Source of the DNA: Pristionchus mayeri
Lineage: Eukaryota; Nematoda; Chromadorea; Rhabditida; Neodiplogasteridae
Assembly (NCBI GenBank): GCA_036245805.1
Contig: BTRK01000006.1
Span: 48,911,257 to 48,975,256, forward strand
Direction of reading: 5' to 3'
DNA length: 64,000 nt
Made by a program: the position numbers and the translations under genes. Under the pieces are notes generated by a model, which saw nothing but the letters and a program-made list of their open reading frames with translations, had not been told where the DNA came from and did not search any database. Positions 47,201 through 59,131 of the stretch are shown here, in pieces (position 1 is the first letter of the stretch; the number at the start of each line of letters is the position of its first letter).

Positions 47201-49584
47201 TCCAGTCCTTTCCCATATTTTGGGATCATTCTGGAAGGTTCCAGTTCTTTAAAATCTCTTTGTAACATTCTGGAAGGTTCCAGTCCTTTCCCATATTTTT
47301 GGATCATTATGGAAGGTTCCAGTTCTATAAAATCTCTTTGTAACATTCTGGAAGGTTTCAGTCTTTTCCCATATTTTTGGATCATTCTGGAAGGTTCCAG
47401 TCCTTTCCAATCTCTTTGTAACATTGTGGAAGGTTCCAGTCCTTTCCAATCTCTTTCTAACATTCTGGAAGGTTCCAGTCCTTTCCCATATTTTGGATCA
47501 TTCTGGAAGGTTCCAGTCCTTTCCAATCTCTTTCTAACATTCTGGAAGGTTCCAGTCCTTTCCCATATTTTTGGATCATTCTGGAAGGTTCCAGTCCTTT
47601 CAAATTTCTTTGTAACATTCTGGAAGGTTTCAGTCCGTTCCCATATTTTTGGAACATTCTGGAAGGTTCCAGTCCTTTCCCATATTTTTGGAACATTCTG
47701 GAAGGTTCCAGTCCTGCCCCTCTCGTTGGAACCTCCTGGAAGGTTCCAGTAATTTCCCCTCTCTTTGGAACCTCCTGGAAGGTTCCAGTCCTTTCCCATA
47801 TTTTTGGAACATTCTGGAAGGTTCCAGTCCTTTCCCATATTTTTGGATCATTCTGGAAGGTTCCAGTCCTTTCCAATCTCTTTGTAACATTCTGGAAGGT
47901 TCCAGTCCTTTCCCCACTCTTTGGAGCATTCTGAAAGGTTTCAGCATACTCCCCTCTCTTTGGAATATTTTGGAAGTTTCCAGCGCTTCCCCTCACTTTG
48001 GAACATTGTGGAAGGTTCCAGTCCTTTCCAATCTCTTTCTAACATTCTGGAAGGTTCCAGTCCTTTCCCATATTTTGGATCATTCTGGAAGGTTCCAGTC
48101 CTTTCCAATCTCTTTCTAATATTCTGGAAGGTTCCAGTCCTTTCCCATATTTTGGGATCATTCTGGAAGGTTCCAGTTCTTTAAAATCTCTTTGTAACAT
48201 TCTGGAAGTTTCCAGTCCTTTCCCATATTTTTGGATCATTATGGAAGGTTCCAGTTCTATAAAATCTCTTTGTAACATTCTGGAAGGTTTCAGTCTTTTC
48301 CCATATTTTTGGATCATTCTGGAAGGTTCCAGTCCTTTCCAATCTCTTTGTAACATTGTGTAAGGTTCCAGTCCTTTCCAATCTCTTTCTAACATTCTGG
48401 AAGGTTCCAGTCCTTTCCCATATTTTGGATCATTCTGGAAGGTTCCAGTCCTTTCCAATCTCTTTCTAACATTCTGGAAGGTTCCAGTCCTTTCCCATAT
48501 TTTTGGATCATTCTGGAAGGTTCCAGTCCTTTCAAATTTCTTTGTAACATTCTGGAAGGTTTCAGTCCGTTCCCATATTTTTGGAACATTCTGGAAGGTT
48601 CCAGTCCTTTCCCATATTTTTGGAACATTCTGGAAGGTTCCAGTCCTGCCCCTCTCGTTGGAACCTCCTGGAAGGTTCCAGTAATTTCCCCTCTCTTTGG
48701 AACCTCCTGGAAGGTTCCAGTCCTTTCCCATATTTTTGGAACATTCTGGAAGGTTCCAGTCCTTTCCCATATTTTTGGATCATTCTGGAAGGTTCCAGTC
48801 CTTTCCAATCTCTTTGTAACATTGTGGAAGGTTCCAGTCCTTTCCAATCTCTTTCTAACATTCTGGAAGGTTCCAGTCCTTTCCCATATTTTGGATCATT
48901 CTGGAAGGTTCCAGTCCTTTCCAATCTCTTTCTAACATTCTGGAAGGTTCCAGTCCTTTCCCATATTTTTGGATCATTCTGGAAGGTTCCAGTCCTTTCA
49001 AATTTCTTTGTAACATTCTGGAAGGTTTCAGTCCGTTCCCATATTTTTGGAACATTCTGGAAGGTTCCAGTCCTTTCCCATATTTTTGGAACATTCTGGA
49101 AGGTTCCAGTCCTGCCCCTCTCGTTGGAACCTCCTGGAAGGTTCCAGTAATTTCCCCTCTCTTTGGAACCTCCTGGAAGGTTCCAGTCCTTTCCCATATT
49201 TTTGGAACATTCTGGAAGGTTCCAGTCCTTTCCCATATTTTTGGATCATTCTGGAAGGTTCCAGTCCTTTCCAATCTCTTTGTAACATTCTGGAAGGTTC
49301 CAGTCCTTTCCCCACTCTTTGGAGCATTCTGAAAGGTTTCAGCATACTCCCCTCTCTTTGGAATATTTTGGAAGTTTCCAGCCCTTCCCCTCACTTTGGA
49401 ACATTGTGGAAGGTTCCAGTCCTTTCCAATCTCTTTCTAACATTCTGGAAGGTTCCAGTCCTTTCCCATATTTTGGATCATTCTGGAAGGTTCCAGTCCT
49501 TTCCAATCTCTTTCTAATATTCTGGAAGGTTCCAGTCCTTTCCCATATTTTGGGATCATTCTGGAAGGTTCCAGTTCTTTAAAA
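44262..49584. promoter_or_regulatory. Satellite of about 135 heat-shock-element units in inverted halves
   Basis: The unit is about 39 bp. Its core GGAACCTTCCAGAATGTTCC reads as GAAnnTTCnnGAAnnTTC, four alternating nGAAn pentamers, which is the binding element of heat-shock factor. Units ending GATCC, GTTAC or GTTAG keep three pentamers. The left half (44,262-46,803) and spacer run in one direction and the right half (47,043-49,584) in the other. Higher-order repeats of about 470 and 1,400 bp are visible. The reading frames across it (13-residue periodicity) are by-products of the 39-bp unit. Copy number is estimated from length. Confidence 0.88.
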
Positions 49585-51483
49585 TCTCTTTGTAACATTC
49601 TGTAATTCAAAGATCAAAGATCAAAATCATAAATCTGACCCACGGAATAATGGATGACCCATGGCTAATTATCCATTGGTATACGGTAGTTGACCCAATG
49701 CTAATTATTGATTGGCATACGGTAATTCAAAGATCAAAGATCAAAATCATAAATCTGACCCACGGAATAACACTTGACCCATGGCTAATTATCGATTGGT
49801 ATACGGTAGTTGGCACAATGATAATTATTGATTGATATACGGCAATGGATCGGTGATTTTGTAACTTCATCTGTCCCTCCCCTCCCTATTTCGCAATCCG
49901 GACAGACGTACGCACACACACTGCGCTTTATATATAGGTATAGGTATTGATTGATATTGATCTGTGCCCCTTTTTTTCACGGCCGGTGTTTGTCCATCAA
50001 ACAGCTGATATTTGCAAAGGGAAACCCAGCTAAGCGTGCGGAGTGGTGTCATTTTCCGGTCTGCATTATTTTGTAGAAAGGAATGTGTAATGAAGATTGT
50101 CGTTTTTCGAACGTAATTTTGCATAAACCTTACCAATAATGCCACCAGTAATAATGCGTAAGTCCGAGTCAATGAACGAGCCGTAATCACAACGATTATG
50201 CATGCGGCCGAAAGTGAAACGGAAAGAACCTGTATTTTAGTACAGTTTTTACGCAGAAAAAGTGATCTTTACCGTCATAAAATGCCGAATTATGATGACA
50301 GCCGGCGGAATTTCTCTTGGGCGCAAGCAAAACATTAGCAACAAAGCAAATACTGCGGCCCGAACCACGACCTATAGTGTGATCAGCTCAGCCGTCGACG
50401 AGAAGGAGTGGGATGGTTGCAACACACTCCGTGTGCGAGCACTCAAACGACGAAGCAGGAAGTTGATACCTGTTCGAAACGTGCCAATTTTGCAACTTGT
50501 AATTTCACTAAACGTGAGAAGCGAATCAGCTTGAAATGAGGGCGCCAATTTGTGAATTTGTGCACGTATGTTCACTATCGCAATAATATTCGATCATTGT
50601 TGTCCTCCTTTTAGGTTACTAGATCCTTCTCCGCTTTTCGTCAGCAGGAAAAAAAATCTATTTAAGAATAATTTCATTTTGTAAAAGTGTTGTTTGACAT
50701 CATCAGTACGCATTTACTATGCTACTGCGTCATACCGCAATATCATAAGCTCCATCTCCAATTAATTGGTTAGAACTACTTTAGTGTCTGAATGACGACT
50801 TTCCTGGGAAAAAATCATAACTAATTCAAAAAGTGCTCGCAATCATATTGGTGCTACTGTACATGAAATTGTGCCTTCTCTAGTCGATGAGGTATCTTTG
50901 TGCGGATAGTAAATTCATGCTCGAGTCGAGTCGGATTCGAGAAACGTTTATTAGTACTCCACACTGTATTCCGCCTGTGGACAAATCGAGCGTTACTTTC
51001 TGGAGAACACGAAACACAATCCAAATATCGTCAACATGAATGAAATATCAATGAACTATTGTTACTGCTGCGGAACTGTTGGCCGACACTGCAAAGCGTC
51101 GACGGAATATGCTCAACTGACTTAGAAATGCAATCACAACCTGAAATCTCGACTTTGCATTTTCAGTGATCCTTTTGTTTGCACCTTTCGATAAGGATCG
51201 TACAGCGCTATCGTCATTACTGATGTGAGTGGACCGTGTAGCATGAGCGTAGAAACAAGGATGTATCCCGGAACTGAAAATTGCCTTTAGAATTAGTCTG
51301 TACATATCATGGAGCGCAGTATTTCTAGCAGGATGATAAAAATAAGTATTTCGATGTTTTACTCACAGTTAGTTTGTAAATCGAATTAGAAGAGAGTGAG
51401 TGTGATGAATGTGCAGAGTGGACAGAACAGTACTAGGAAAGGCACTGATGCCTAAAAATTCGAATTTATTTTGAAAATAATTA

Positions 51484-52790
51484 TATAACACGCGTTTTCT
51501 GAGAGATTACATGAATCTCAGACCTAGTGTTACAAAATATTTACAGTGTTCCGATCTCAACAGAATTTGGACCAATGATTCATGGCAGGATTTATAGTTT
51601 TTTATGAAAATTCTGAAGCCGCAAAGTAAAAATACCCAAATTCCGGCTCTGAGAACTTCAAAAGTTCTGTAATCAATAACTTGGTTCAAAATTATCGTTG
51701 AAGATCGCTCAAAAAAAAGAAATGATCATCTCAACGAGTTCTACAACTTTTATGCTGAAGATCTCGTCAAGTGGCTTCGACATCACATTGAAAAGTGCAA
51801 AAATCCGGATATGTGTGAAAAATTATTAGCCGCCTTGAAAAATATTTTGCCTTTTCCCGTTGGTTTATTGCAGAATCGAATTCTCCAGATCATTTTACAT
51901 CGGATACCTTCATTTCAGAATTTTAAAATTTAATCCCGGGCGCTTATAGCTTGATTTTTCGAAAATTTCGAAAAATCGAAGATAAATAAATCCCGAATTC
52001 TTGCTTCCAAACTGGAACTCTCGGGCTAAAATATCATTTCGGGGTCAGTACAATCAGATTTGAGGTTTAGAGGCAAATTCCAGATAAAAATTTTTGGGAT
52101 GAAAAATGCCACTATTTCCTCGCACCCTTGAAAAGGTCGAAACATTCGATAAAAATTTTTTTATTCAAAACACTCACAAACCTCAAAACTGATTGTACTG
52201 ACCCCGAAATGATATTTTAGCCCTAGAGTTCCAGTTTGGAAGCAAGAATTCGGGATTTATTTATCTTCAATTTTTCGAAATTTTCGAAAAATCGGTTGTT
52301 TTTGGTCTTCTGAAAGCTTCTGAAAGCTCCCGGGATTAAATTTTAAAATTCTGAAATGAAGGTATCCGATGTAAAATGATCTGGAGAATTCGATTCTGCA
52401 ATAAACCAACGGGAAAAAGGCAAAATATTTTTCAGGGCGGTTAATAATTTTGCACACCTATCAGGATTTTTGCACTTTTCCATGTGATGTCGAAGCCACT
52501 CGACGAGGTCTTCAACATAAAAGTTGTAGAACTAGAACTCATTGAGTTGATCATTTCTGTTTTTTGAGCGACCTTCAACGATAATTTTGAACCAAGTTAT
52601 TGATTACAGAACTTTTGAAGTTCACAGTGCCGGAATTTGGGTATTTTTTACTTTACGGCTCCAGACTTTTCATAAAAAAACTATAAATCCTGACATGAAT
52701 CATTGGTCCAAATTCTGTTGAGATCGGAGCACTGTAAATATTTTGTAACACTAGGTCTTAGATTCATGCAATCTCTCAGAAAACGCGTGA
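51484..52790. mobile_element. Fold-back element G (right-arm copy)
   Basis: Mirror image of the element at 41,056-42,362. Confidence 0.8.
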
Positions 52791-52817
52791 TATGTACTAC
52801 AACTTAAGCATGATAAC

Positions 52818-53613
52818 CATAGTTGCCCAACACTGGCGGCGAAGTGTTTTCAGACCATGACCCCCTACTCATGGTTCCGCACTGCGCCCCTCAAAAGTGG
52901 GGCGCAGTGCGGAACGACGTATAGGGGTCATGGTCAAAAATCGATTGGTAGGTCAATGGAAGGTCAAGACTAGGAACCGTACCCAATCGATAGTACATTA
53001 CCCCAGATACCGTATACCACTACCGTAATCCCCGAATATCGCAAAATAACTTTATTTTTAAAAAGTCCTGGTGCCATGCCCAATCGATTATACAGTACCC
53101 AAGTAACTACCGTAACCCAGTTCCTTGGGTCAGATCCAGTTCCTTGGGTCAAACATTTTTCTAAAAATCCAAATTTGAGCAGACAGTTATTTTAAAGTAT
53201 TCTACCGTACCTCTAATTAGTGGAGAATCATGGTATTATTTGTTTAGGATTTTTAGGAAAATGTTTTACATTTTTAGAAAAAATGTTTGACCCAAGGAAC
53301 TGGATCTGACCCAAGGAACTGGGTTACGGTAGTTACTTGGGCACTGTATAATCGATTGGGCATGGCACCAGGACTTTTTAAAAATAAAGTTATTTTGCGA
53401 TATTCGGGGATTATGGTAGTGGTATACGGTATCTGGGGTATAGTACTATCGATTGGGTACGGTACCTAGTCTTGACCTTCCATTGACCTACCAATCGATT
53501 TTTGACCATGACCCCCTATACGTCGTTCCGCACTGCGCCCCACTATTCATGGGGCGCAGTGCGGAACCATGAGTAGGGGGTCATGGGTGTCGCCGCCGGC
53601 GTGGGCAACTATG
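52818..53613. mobile_element. Fold-back element A (right-arm copy)
   Basis: This is the mirror image of the copy at 40,233-41,028 within the giant palindrome. At least one base differs (near 53,003). Confidence 0.8.
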
Positions 53614-54395
53614 ATGATAACCCAATACGTTTTTCCGATAACACTGCACCTGCGTTCTATCAGAAGACGTGTGATAATGATATTATTAATTGACAATATA
53701 TATTTGTTTCATATGTGTTTTCCGCTAATTTGCATTTTTACGGCTTGGTATGTCGCCAAATGTTTTGAAGTATCATACAAGCACACTTTGAGACGTCATA
53801 GCAGCTTTTAAAAATAATCTCGTTACGATTGTAATGCAACGTTTTATCAAGAACAGGAGATATGCGTCGTTGGGTTGTTAACATCTTAAAGGAGGAGTAA
53901 AGTCGAACGCGCGCCCGGTTGAAATATGTTTCAATTAGAGGAGTATTATCTTCAAGTCGCGTGCTCTCTCGCTCATTGTCTGAGCTGTCCTTGATTTGGC
54001 TCCCCGCCAACTACCCATAGCTCTGTTCGTAATGGAGATATAAATGTGAAAATTTCGGAGCTTCTTATCGTTGGGGAGATCTAGGCCGTGCATATGAAAT
54101 CTTCAACAATTGAATTTTGCCTTTGCTAGTCTTTATTGATATGACGAGCAGATCGTTGTATACGGTTCGTAAGGAAGACGTATTAAATTTAAAAGCTGCT
54201 GTGATATCTAAAAATTGGCGTTTTTGGTGCTTCGGACCTACCATACCGCTAATAATATAAATTTGCGGCAAAACTGCAAACAACCTTGCGTGGGATCCTA
54301 AGGACTGAAAACGTTCTGGTCGGAAAAGTTCAGTGAACCATGCGTAAAAAGGCATGCCACCACCCCTCGATTTTATTCGATTCTCGGACGATACG

Positions 54396-54815
54396 ACACT
54401 GGCCATGGGCTTGCGCTTCAGTGTGCGGAGAACGAGAGGCTGATCGAGGGAGGGAGGGCGTCCAGAGCGGGGTTAATCATCGAGACCAAACTCCCCTTTC
54501 TTGAAGCGGGAGAACCACTTATAGCAGAAGGGTATGGAGGGGGCGTCAGCTCCTTCCGACTGGGCCAGGGCAGAGTGGGCCTCCTTCACGGATCGGCCAA
54601 GACGGTAGTAATGAAGTAAAACTGCTCGGAGGTAGAGATGGGAGTCCATCACAAGAATCAATGTAGCAACTAGGAGACTGATTAAATCCTCTCACTACTC
54701 AACGTCAGAATGATGCAATACAATGTTGACAAACAGATTGCGCAATCACTGCATTTGATCGCGAACTGACTTTTTTCCGAAGCATTATACGAACTTTCCG
54801 GATACCCCAATAGTT
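54396..54815 (-). pseudogene. Mariner transposase N-terminal fragment cut at the palindrome edge
   Basis: The minus strand reads LHYYRLGRSVKEAHSALAQ, then FCYKWFSRFKKGEFGLDD, stop, then PRSGRPPSLDQPLVLRTLK. This is the first helix-turn-helix and linker of a mariner transposase. An end-like TATTGGGGTATCCGGAAAGT lies at about 54,797-54,816. The reading stops at KPMASVVSS, where the palindrome begins; the second helix-turn-helix and catalytic domain are absent. Confidence 0.75.
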
Positions 54816-54816
54816 T

Positions 54817-55739
54817 TAAGTGAAAGAAATAAGTTTTAAAAGAATTTGAAAATAATGATTTTTGCGATTTTGCCAAAGTTCCACATTTGGCCTAAAATTA
54901 CAATGCAAATCTACCCTTAAATTTCTTTGCTAATTTTTTATATAATGCAGGTTGATTTCTTCTTTCGAAATATGCATAGAAAATCCGCTGCAAGTTTCCT
55001 GCGTGATGTCGAAAAAATTTATTTTTTGCTTTAAAAAAAGGGACTTTTTACCATAACATTTTCATTTGGCATCGCACACAAAAGCTGTTAACATAAAAGT
55101 TGTTCAAAATAATGTTCCACACATTTTAAGCCTACTGCCACCTTTCTAGCTCAAGTGGGAGCAGAGATACGGCACAAAACCTGAAAATTTCTAAAAGCCG
55201 GCTCTGGGACAAATGACCTATATTTTTCGAAATCATGACTCCAGGGTATTATACTACCATAGTATGGGCCAAATTCGTGATAAAAATTTTCAAAATGTTC
55301 CCGCACACCTCCACTGACTCGTGATACGTGTGTTACAGCTTCATGTTCGTCTACAAAAAGTGATGAAAAAGCTGTCAACGTTGAAGGATTCTGGTTGCTC
55401 TGAATTTCTAACATAACTTTTCATGCTCTTTCAAATGAACTATTGCGCGATTTCCACATCTGATGTTTGGAATTTCAGATTTGGTAGATCAAAAATCGAT
55501 ATTTCCGGTTGAAAAGTCATTTCTCCTTAGGGACGCAATTCCCAAAGTGTGAGCTCTGGGTGACCATTTTGGCAGAGTTGTGCCATCCCATCTGCGGTCT
55601 GACAGAATGGCACGATCTTTAAAATGTAGAATTCAAAGCATAGAGCATTGACAACGAATCATTTACGTAATTTAAAAAAAATTTAGAACAACAATGGCAA
55701 AACGTTGTAAAATTATGCTTTGCACATGCAATAGTTTGT
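54817..55739. repeat. Diverged family H arm, otherwise empty
   Basis: About 55,085-55,335 resembles the right arm of element H (AACATAAAAGTT, GCCGGCTCTGGGA, GACCTATATTTTTCGAA, and TGACTCGTGATACGTGTG at the end). No gene is seen in the rest. Confidence 0.5.
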
Positions 55740-55958
55740 CTATGCAAAATCTCGATCGTCGATGTATTCATTCTCCTCTCCCATGTAGGTCCATGCCTCT
55801 CCCGCAGCTTCGTTAACCAAGCAGACAGTCACAGGCCGACTCCCACTGCCGTTGAAGTACTTTTGTTCATAAGCAGGCGTACCACGGCTAATATGCAATA
55901 TGATTCCAACTGCATATGCCTTGCATAATAGTTCCGCAACTGTATTGATGCGTATCAT
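55740..55958 (-). CDS. Short open frame of 72 codons, unrecognised
   Basis: It reads MIRINTVAELLCKAYAVGII and ends MGEENEYIDDRDFA. The composition is protein-like and balanced, unlike the repeat-derived frames around it, so it may be an exon of a host gene. No neighbours or splice partners could be assigned. Confidence 0.25.
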   Translation of the reverse strand: MIRINTVAELLCKAYAVGIILHISRGTPAYEQKYFNGSGSRPVTVCLVNEAAGEAWTYMGEENEYIDDRDFA

Positions 55959-56467
55959 TTTAGAACTGGCATTTGTAAAACTCTTTTTTTTAGATTAATG
56001 ATGTATTTGTAACACGTTATTTTTCTTCCTCCGTAGGGTTCTAAAATGATGAACCCCCACTGTACATCGGCATGCATTGACCCTACGCTAAGGGTGGCGA
56101 ATGAAGAGAATTGTGTAAACTTAAGAGTCTTAAGTGCCGAATTGTGCCGCTAGACAGCTCGGAAGGCGCAACTTGCAGGTTGATTGGTTTTCTGCAAGAA
56201 ACAACTTGGTAGAAAATAGGTTAATTCCCGATCGGCTATCGCATACATGTCGAGATGGTTGACGAGAGGCAGGTTGGGCGCTATGTAGCTTACCAGAGTT
56301 CAGCGAGTCTATCGGACTGGTTGCCCACGGAAGATAACCATATTTGTTCTACTTCATGGTTTTCACTTTCTCTAACATTAACCATGATAAATGATTTTGC
56401 AAGTGATTCAGGCGCGAGTCTTTTCGCACATGTTCTCACTCGATAGCCACTCCAAACTGGCTGCTTT

Positions 56468-56579
56468 CGCTTCCCCGAGCAATCGCCTGACTCTCCTCGT
56501 TTAGCACGCTCTCTCGTCTCTCTGACCGGTGAGAGAGCGTGCAAGCTGAGGAGAGCCAGACCATTGCTCGCTTCCCCTC
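56468..56579. repeat. 112-bp stem-loop
   Basis: The arms CTCTCCTCGTTTAGCACGC and GCGTGCAAGCTGAGGAGAG lie within longer pairing (GCTTCCCCGAGCAAT to ATTGCTCGCTTCCCC). The loop is about 15 bases. Related CTCTCTCG/CGAGAGAG stems occur at 34,929-35,037 and near 57,510-57,545. Confidence 0.6.
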
Positions 56580-56850
56580 ACTTGCTCTTTTCTGCTTTTT
56601 TTCTCTTTTTTTTCTTTTTTTTTCTGTGTTTCGTCACTCACTCAGTCACGTAACATTATGTATTCCATTCACAGTGCTTGCTTTTATTCGCATGTTTTCT
56701 GAGGAGAAGAAGCCTTGCAGTTGGGAAGTGCTCACAACAAGGCAATCCGTGGCCGGATTCTGAAAGAGAAGAGACGATAAACAGTACTGCCGATTCGCTA
56801 TTGCATACTTCACAAGCGAGTAGAGAAGACGTGCTGTGCTCGTCTCCAAT

Positions 56851-57274
56851 CATAGGTGCGCCGGTCTCCAATCCACGCCGGCGGCGACCCCCATTAACCC
56901 CTATTCATGGGTGCGCATACCGTGTCACAGGGTATGCGCAACCATGAACCCCGGGTCATGGAAATTTCAGAAAAATATTAAGTCAGTTCACGATAGCCAG
57001 TTATGGTACTGTACTTGGGTTACTGTAACTAGGCTACGGTAAGACGGCCGAGCTTTCCTGATCCGTCTTAGGTACGTTTTACCACATCGTGGTATACCCA
57101 CAGCACTCAGATTACGGTAGTGCGGGTTACGGTAGCCGACAAATACTAGTTGTGTCGATGTACATGACGACGGTTATAGCACCTTAGGTCTATCTTCCAT
57201 GGCTGAGGTTTCCCCACCACATGCCAAAAAAACCATGACCAGGGGTTCATGCTTCCGGGGTCGCCGCCACTGCT
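56851..57274. mobile_element. Fold-back element D (A-related)
   Basis: Ends CATAGGTG and GGACAGCTATG with CGCCGGCGGCGACC / GGGTCGCCGCC blocks. Left of centre is a hairpin, TGCGCATACC ... GGGTATGCGCA, between CATGGG and CCATGA. The interior has ACGGTAGCCGACAA, shared with MITE E2. GTCTCCAAT occurs at 56,842 and 56,863 and next to the right end (TCTCCAAT), a possible target duplication. Confidence 0.6.
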
Positions 57275-59131
57275 GGACAGCTATGTCTCCAATGTATAGT
57301 TAGTCTGACCGCATCCAGATATCCCTCCCACCACTCTGAATGCATGTTCACCACGAGATCATTGACATTTCTGATAGTACGACATCGCGAGCTTTGCCCT
57401 TCGGACTCGATGCAACTGATAATCAGTCTAGTCTGGAAGAAAGAGGGGCTGCCATGCGACTAGGAATCTAAGCGCCTTGTGAACTATCTTTTGACTCTCT
57501 TCAGTTTACACACTCTCTCGCCGTTTAGACTTCTCGAGAGAGTACTTGATATGGAGAGAGCCGGACAATCTAACCGCCTCTTTTTTCAAGCCTGCAATAA
57601 AAAACTTGTTGAGGAAATATGTGCATTGTCAGGTGTACAGTGTGCTTACACTTCCATCAGACGAATTTTCCTTCATAGAGTAGGTCCGTGATTGTGAAGG
57701 GGCGGGGCCGTCCACTCTACCCCACATCTCCCTGTTCCCTTTCAGTTGACTTCCTTCTTGTATGCCATCCAAATTTCATCAGGCCAACTATATTCGAAAT
57801 CACTTCATGTACATGCCTGCATCATTGCAGATACACCAGAAAGCGTACTGTCTGCTCCGCAATACTGAAACTCACAGCAATTCTGGTAAACTACACAGCG
57901 CCGAGTCTGCCTCTCGTCAACCATCTCGGCATGTATACGGTAGCCGATCGGGAGTTTGCATATTTTCTACCAAGTTAATTCTTATAGAGACCCATCAACA
58001 TTCAAGTTGCGCCTTCCGAGCTGCCCAACGGACTTGACCTACCGCTGAACGATATCGACACACTACGGTAATAACGCAGAAACTTGAATTTTTATATTTT
58101 GCTGTCCATCTTCCTTTTAGTTTGAACGATGAACTTCCGGATATTGATTACTAATGAGGCCTTGCATAATCTTTCAATCAGAGAGGCGAGAATTGGATAA
58201 AGTTAAATGTTACGAAAATGCATCAATCGAAAACGACATTTCTCAATATTCTGTTTATGAAAGAGGAAAGAAGTAAGCGCCAATTTTTTTATGAGAATAT
58301 AGCTTCTTCGTGGGTGCATACAGCACAGACATGACGGAGCCTGTATGTTTGGTCTTCCATTCAGAAAAGCCCGCCAAAGTCACATGTAGCCGGCCGGCAT
58401 CTGCTCCTAATTTTGCTATCATGCAATTTTGTTCAAACGCACTCATATGACAATTTGGTTCCAACGCACTCACTAACCTATTTTTTCTATTTTTTATATC
58501 AAACCTACTTCTCAGCCAACAATATGAAGTTGTTTCATGGATTTTCCCTTCAAATATCTAGAGAAACAAATTTAAAGGTAATCGGCGGTCAAAAATGATT
58601 GAATTTCATATTATTTATCTCCCCAGTCTGATACCAAAACACTATTAAAAAATTAAAAAATAATTAAATTTAAGCAGGAAATAGTTAAAAGAAGTGACGA
58701 TTACGGTAGGCAACGGGGGCCGCGAAACTCCGCCTTCCTTGCTAAATAAAGTAAAAAAATTGTCACATTTACGTAGTTTAGCAAATTCGCCTATTATGTG
58801 GACTGCGCGTCCGGCTCCGAGGCACCGGTTGCGGTAAGGGGATGTTATCGATCTTTTTCTTAGGGAATGCGCTTTCAAATTTCGATAAATTTTGTCGTAA
58901 GTAGGCGTCAGGCTTGCGGGTCCTCTAGGTATGCATACTTGATTGCTTAGTTACAGTTCCTTCAGGTGCTTATGCGCACCAATGCTTTTCAACCCCATTT
59001 TCTCCAGTTCAAATTCCGTATTTCGACATGGTTACCCCTTTTTTTGTTCATTTTCTTTGTAAAAAAGTGATTGCGGTTCATTGTGATCAATTTGCATAAA
59101 TCCGTCGTGTTTGATTGACCATATCGTTTAG
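57275..59131. other. No recognised gene
   Basis: Only short open frames of up to 96 codons without domains or exon patterns. The stretch upstream of 59,132 may hold the promoter of the transposase gene, but I see no defined element. Confidence 0.4.

Larger units (their letters stand above)
39451..54395. repeat. Giant palindrome: two 7.35-kb inverted arms and a 239-bp spacer
   Basis: Left arm 39,451-46,803 and right arm 47,043-54,395; paired positions always sum to 93,846. Over the parts compared the arms are almost identical, with only isolated differences (for example at about 40,843/53,003, 43,094/50,752 and 46,229/47,617). The spacer (46,804-47,042) consists of more 39-bp satellite units. 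Outside both edges homology ends abruptly; on the right the edge lies inside a mariner fragment. Confidence 0.93.

Noticed and set aside
44262..49584. Long open frames (up to 255 codons) in the satellite, on both strands
   Set aside because: The 39-bp unit is 13 codons without stops, so several frames stay open by arithmetic. The mirrored arm repeats them. There are no domain, start or splice signals.
44262..49584. CRISPR-like regular spacing
   Set aside because: Units are contiguous satellite copies with related linkers, not unique spacers, and the genome is eukaryotic.
39451..54395. Palindrome as a plain sequencing artefact (missed adapter)
   Set aside because: Such reads fold without a unique spacer and without scattered differences; here there is a 239-bp spacer and several mismatches. 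Not fully excluded without reads.
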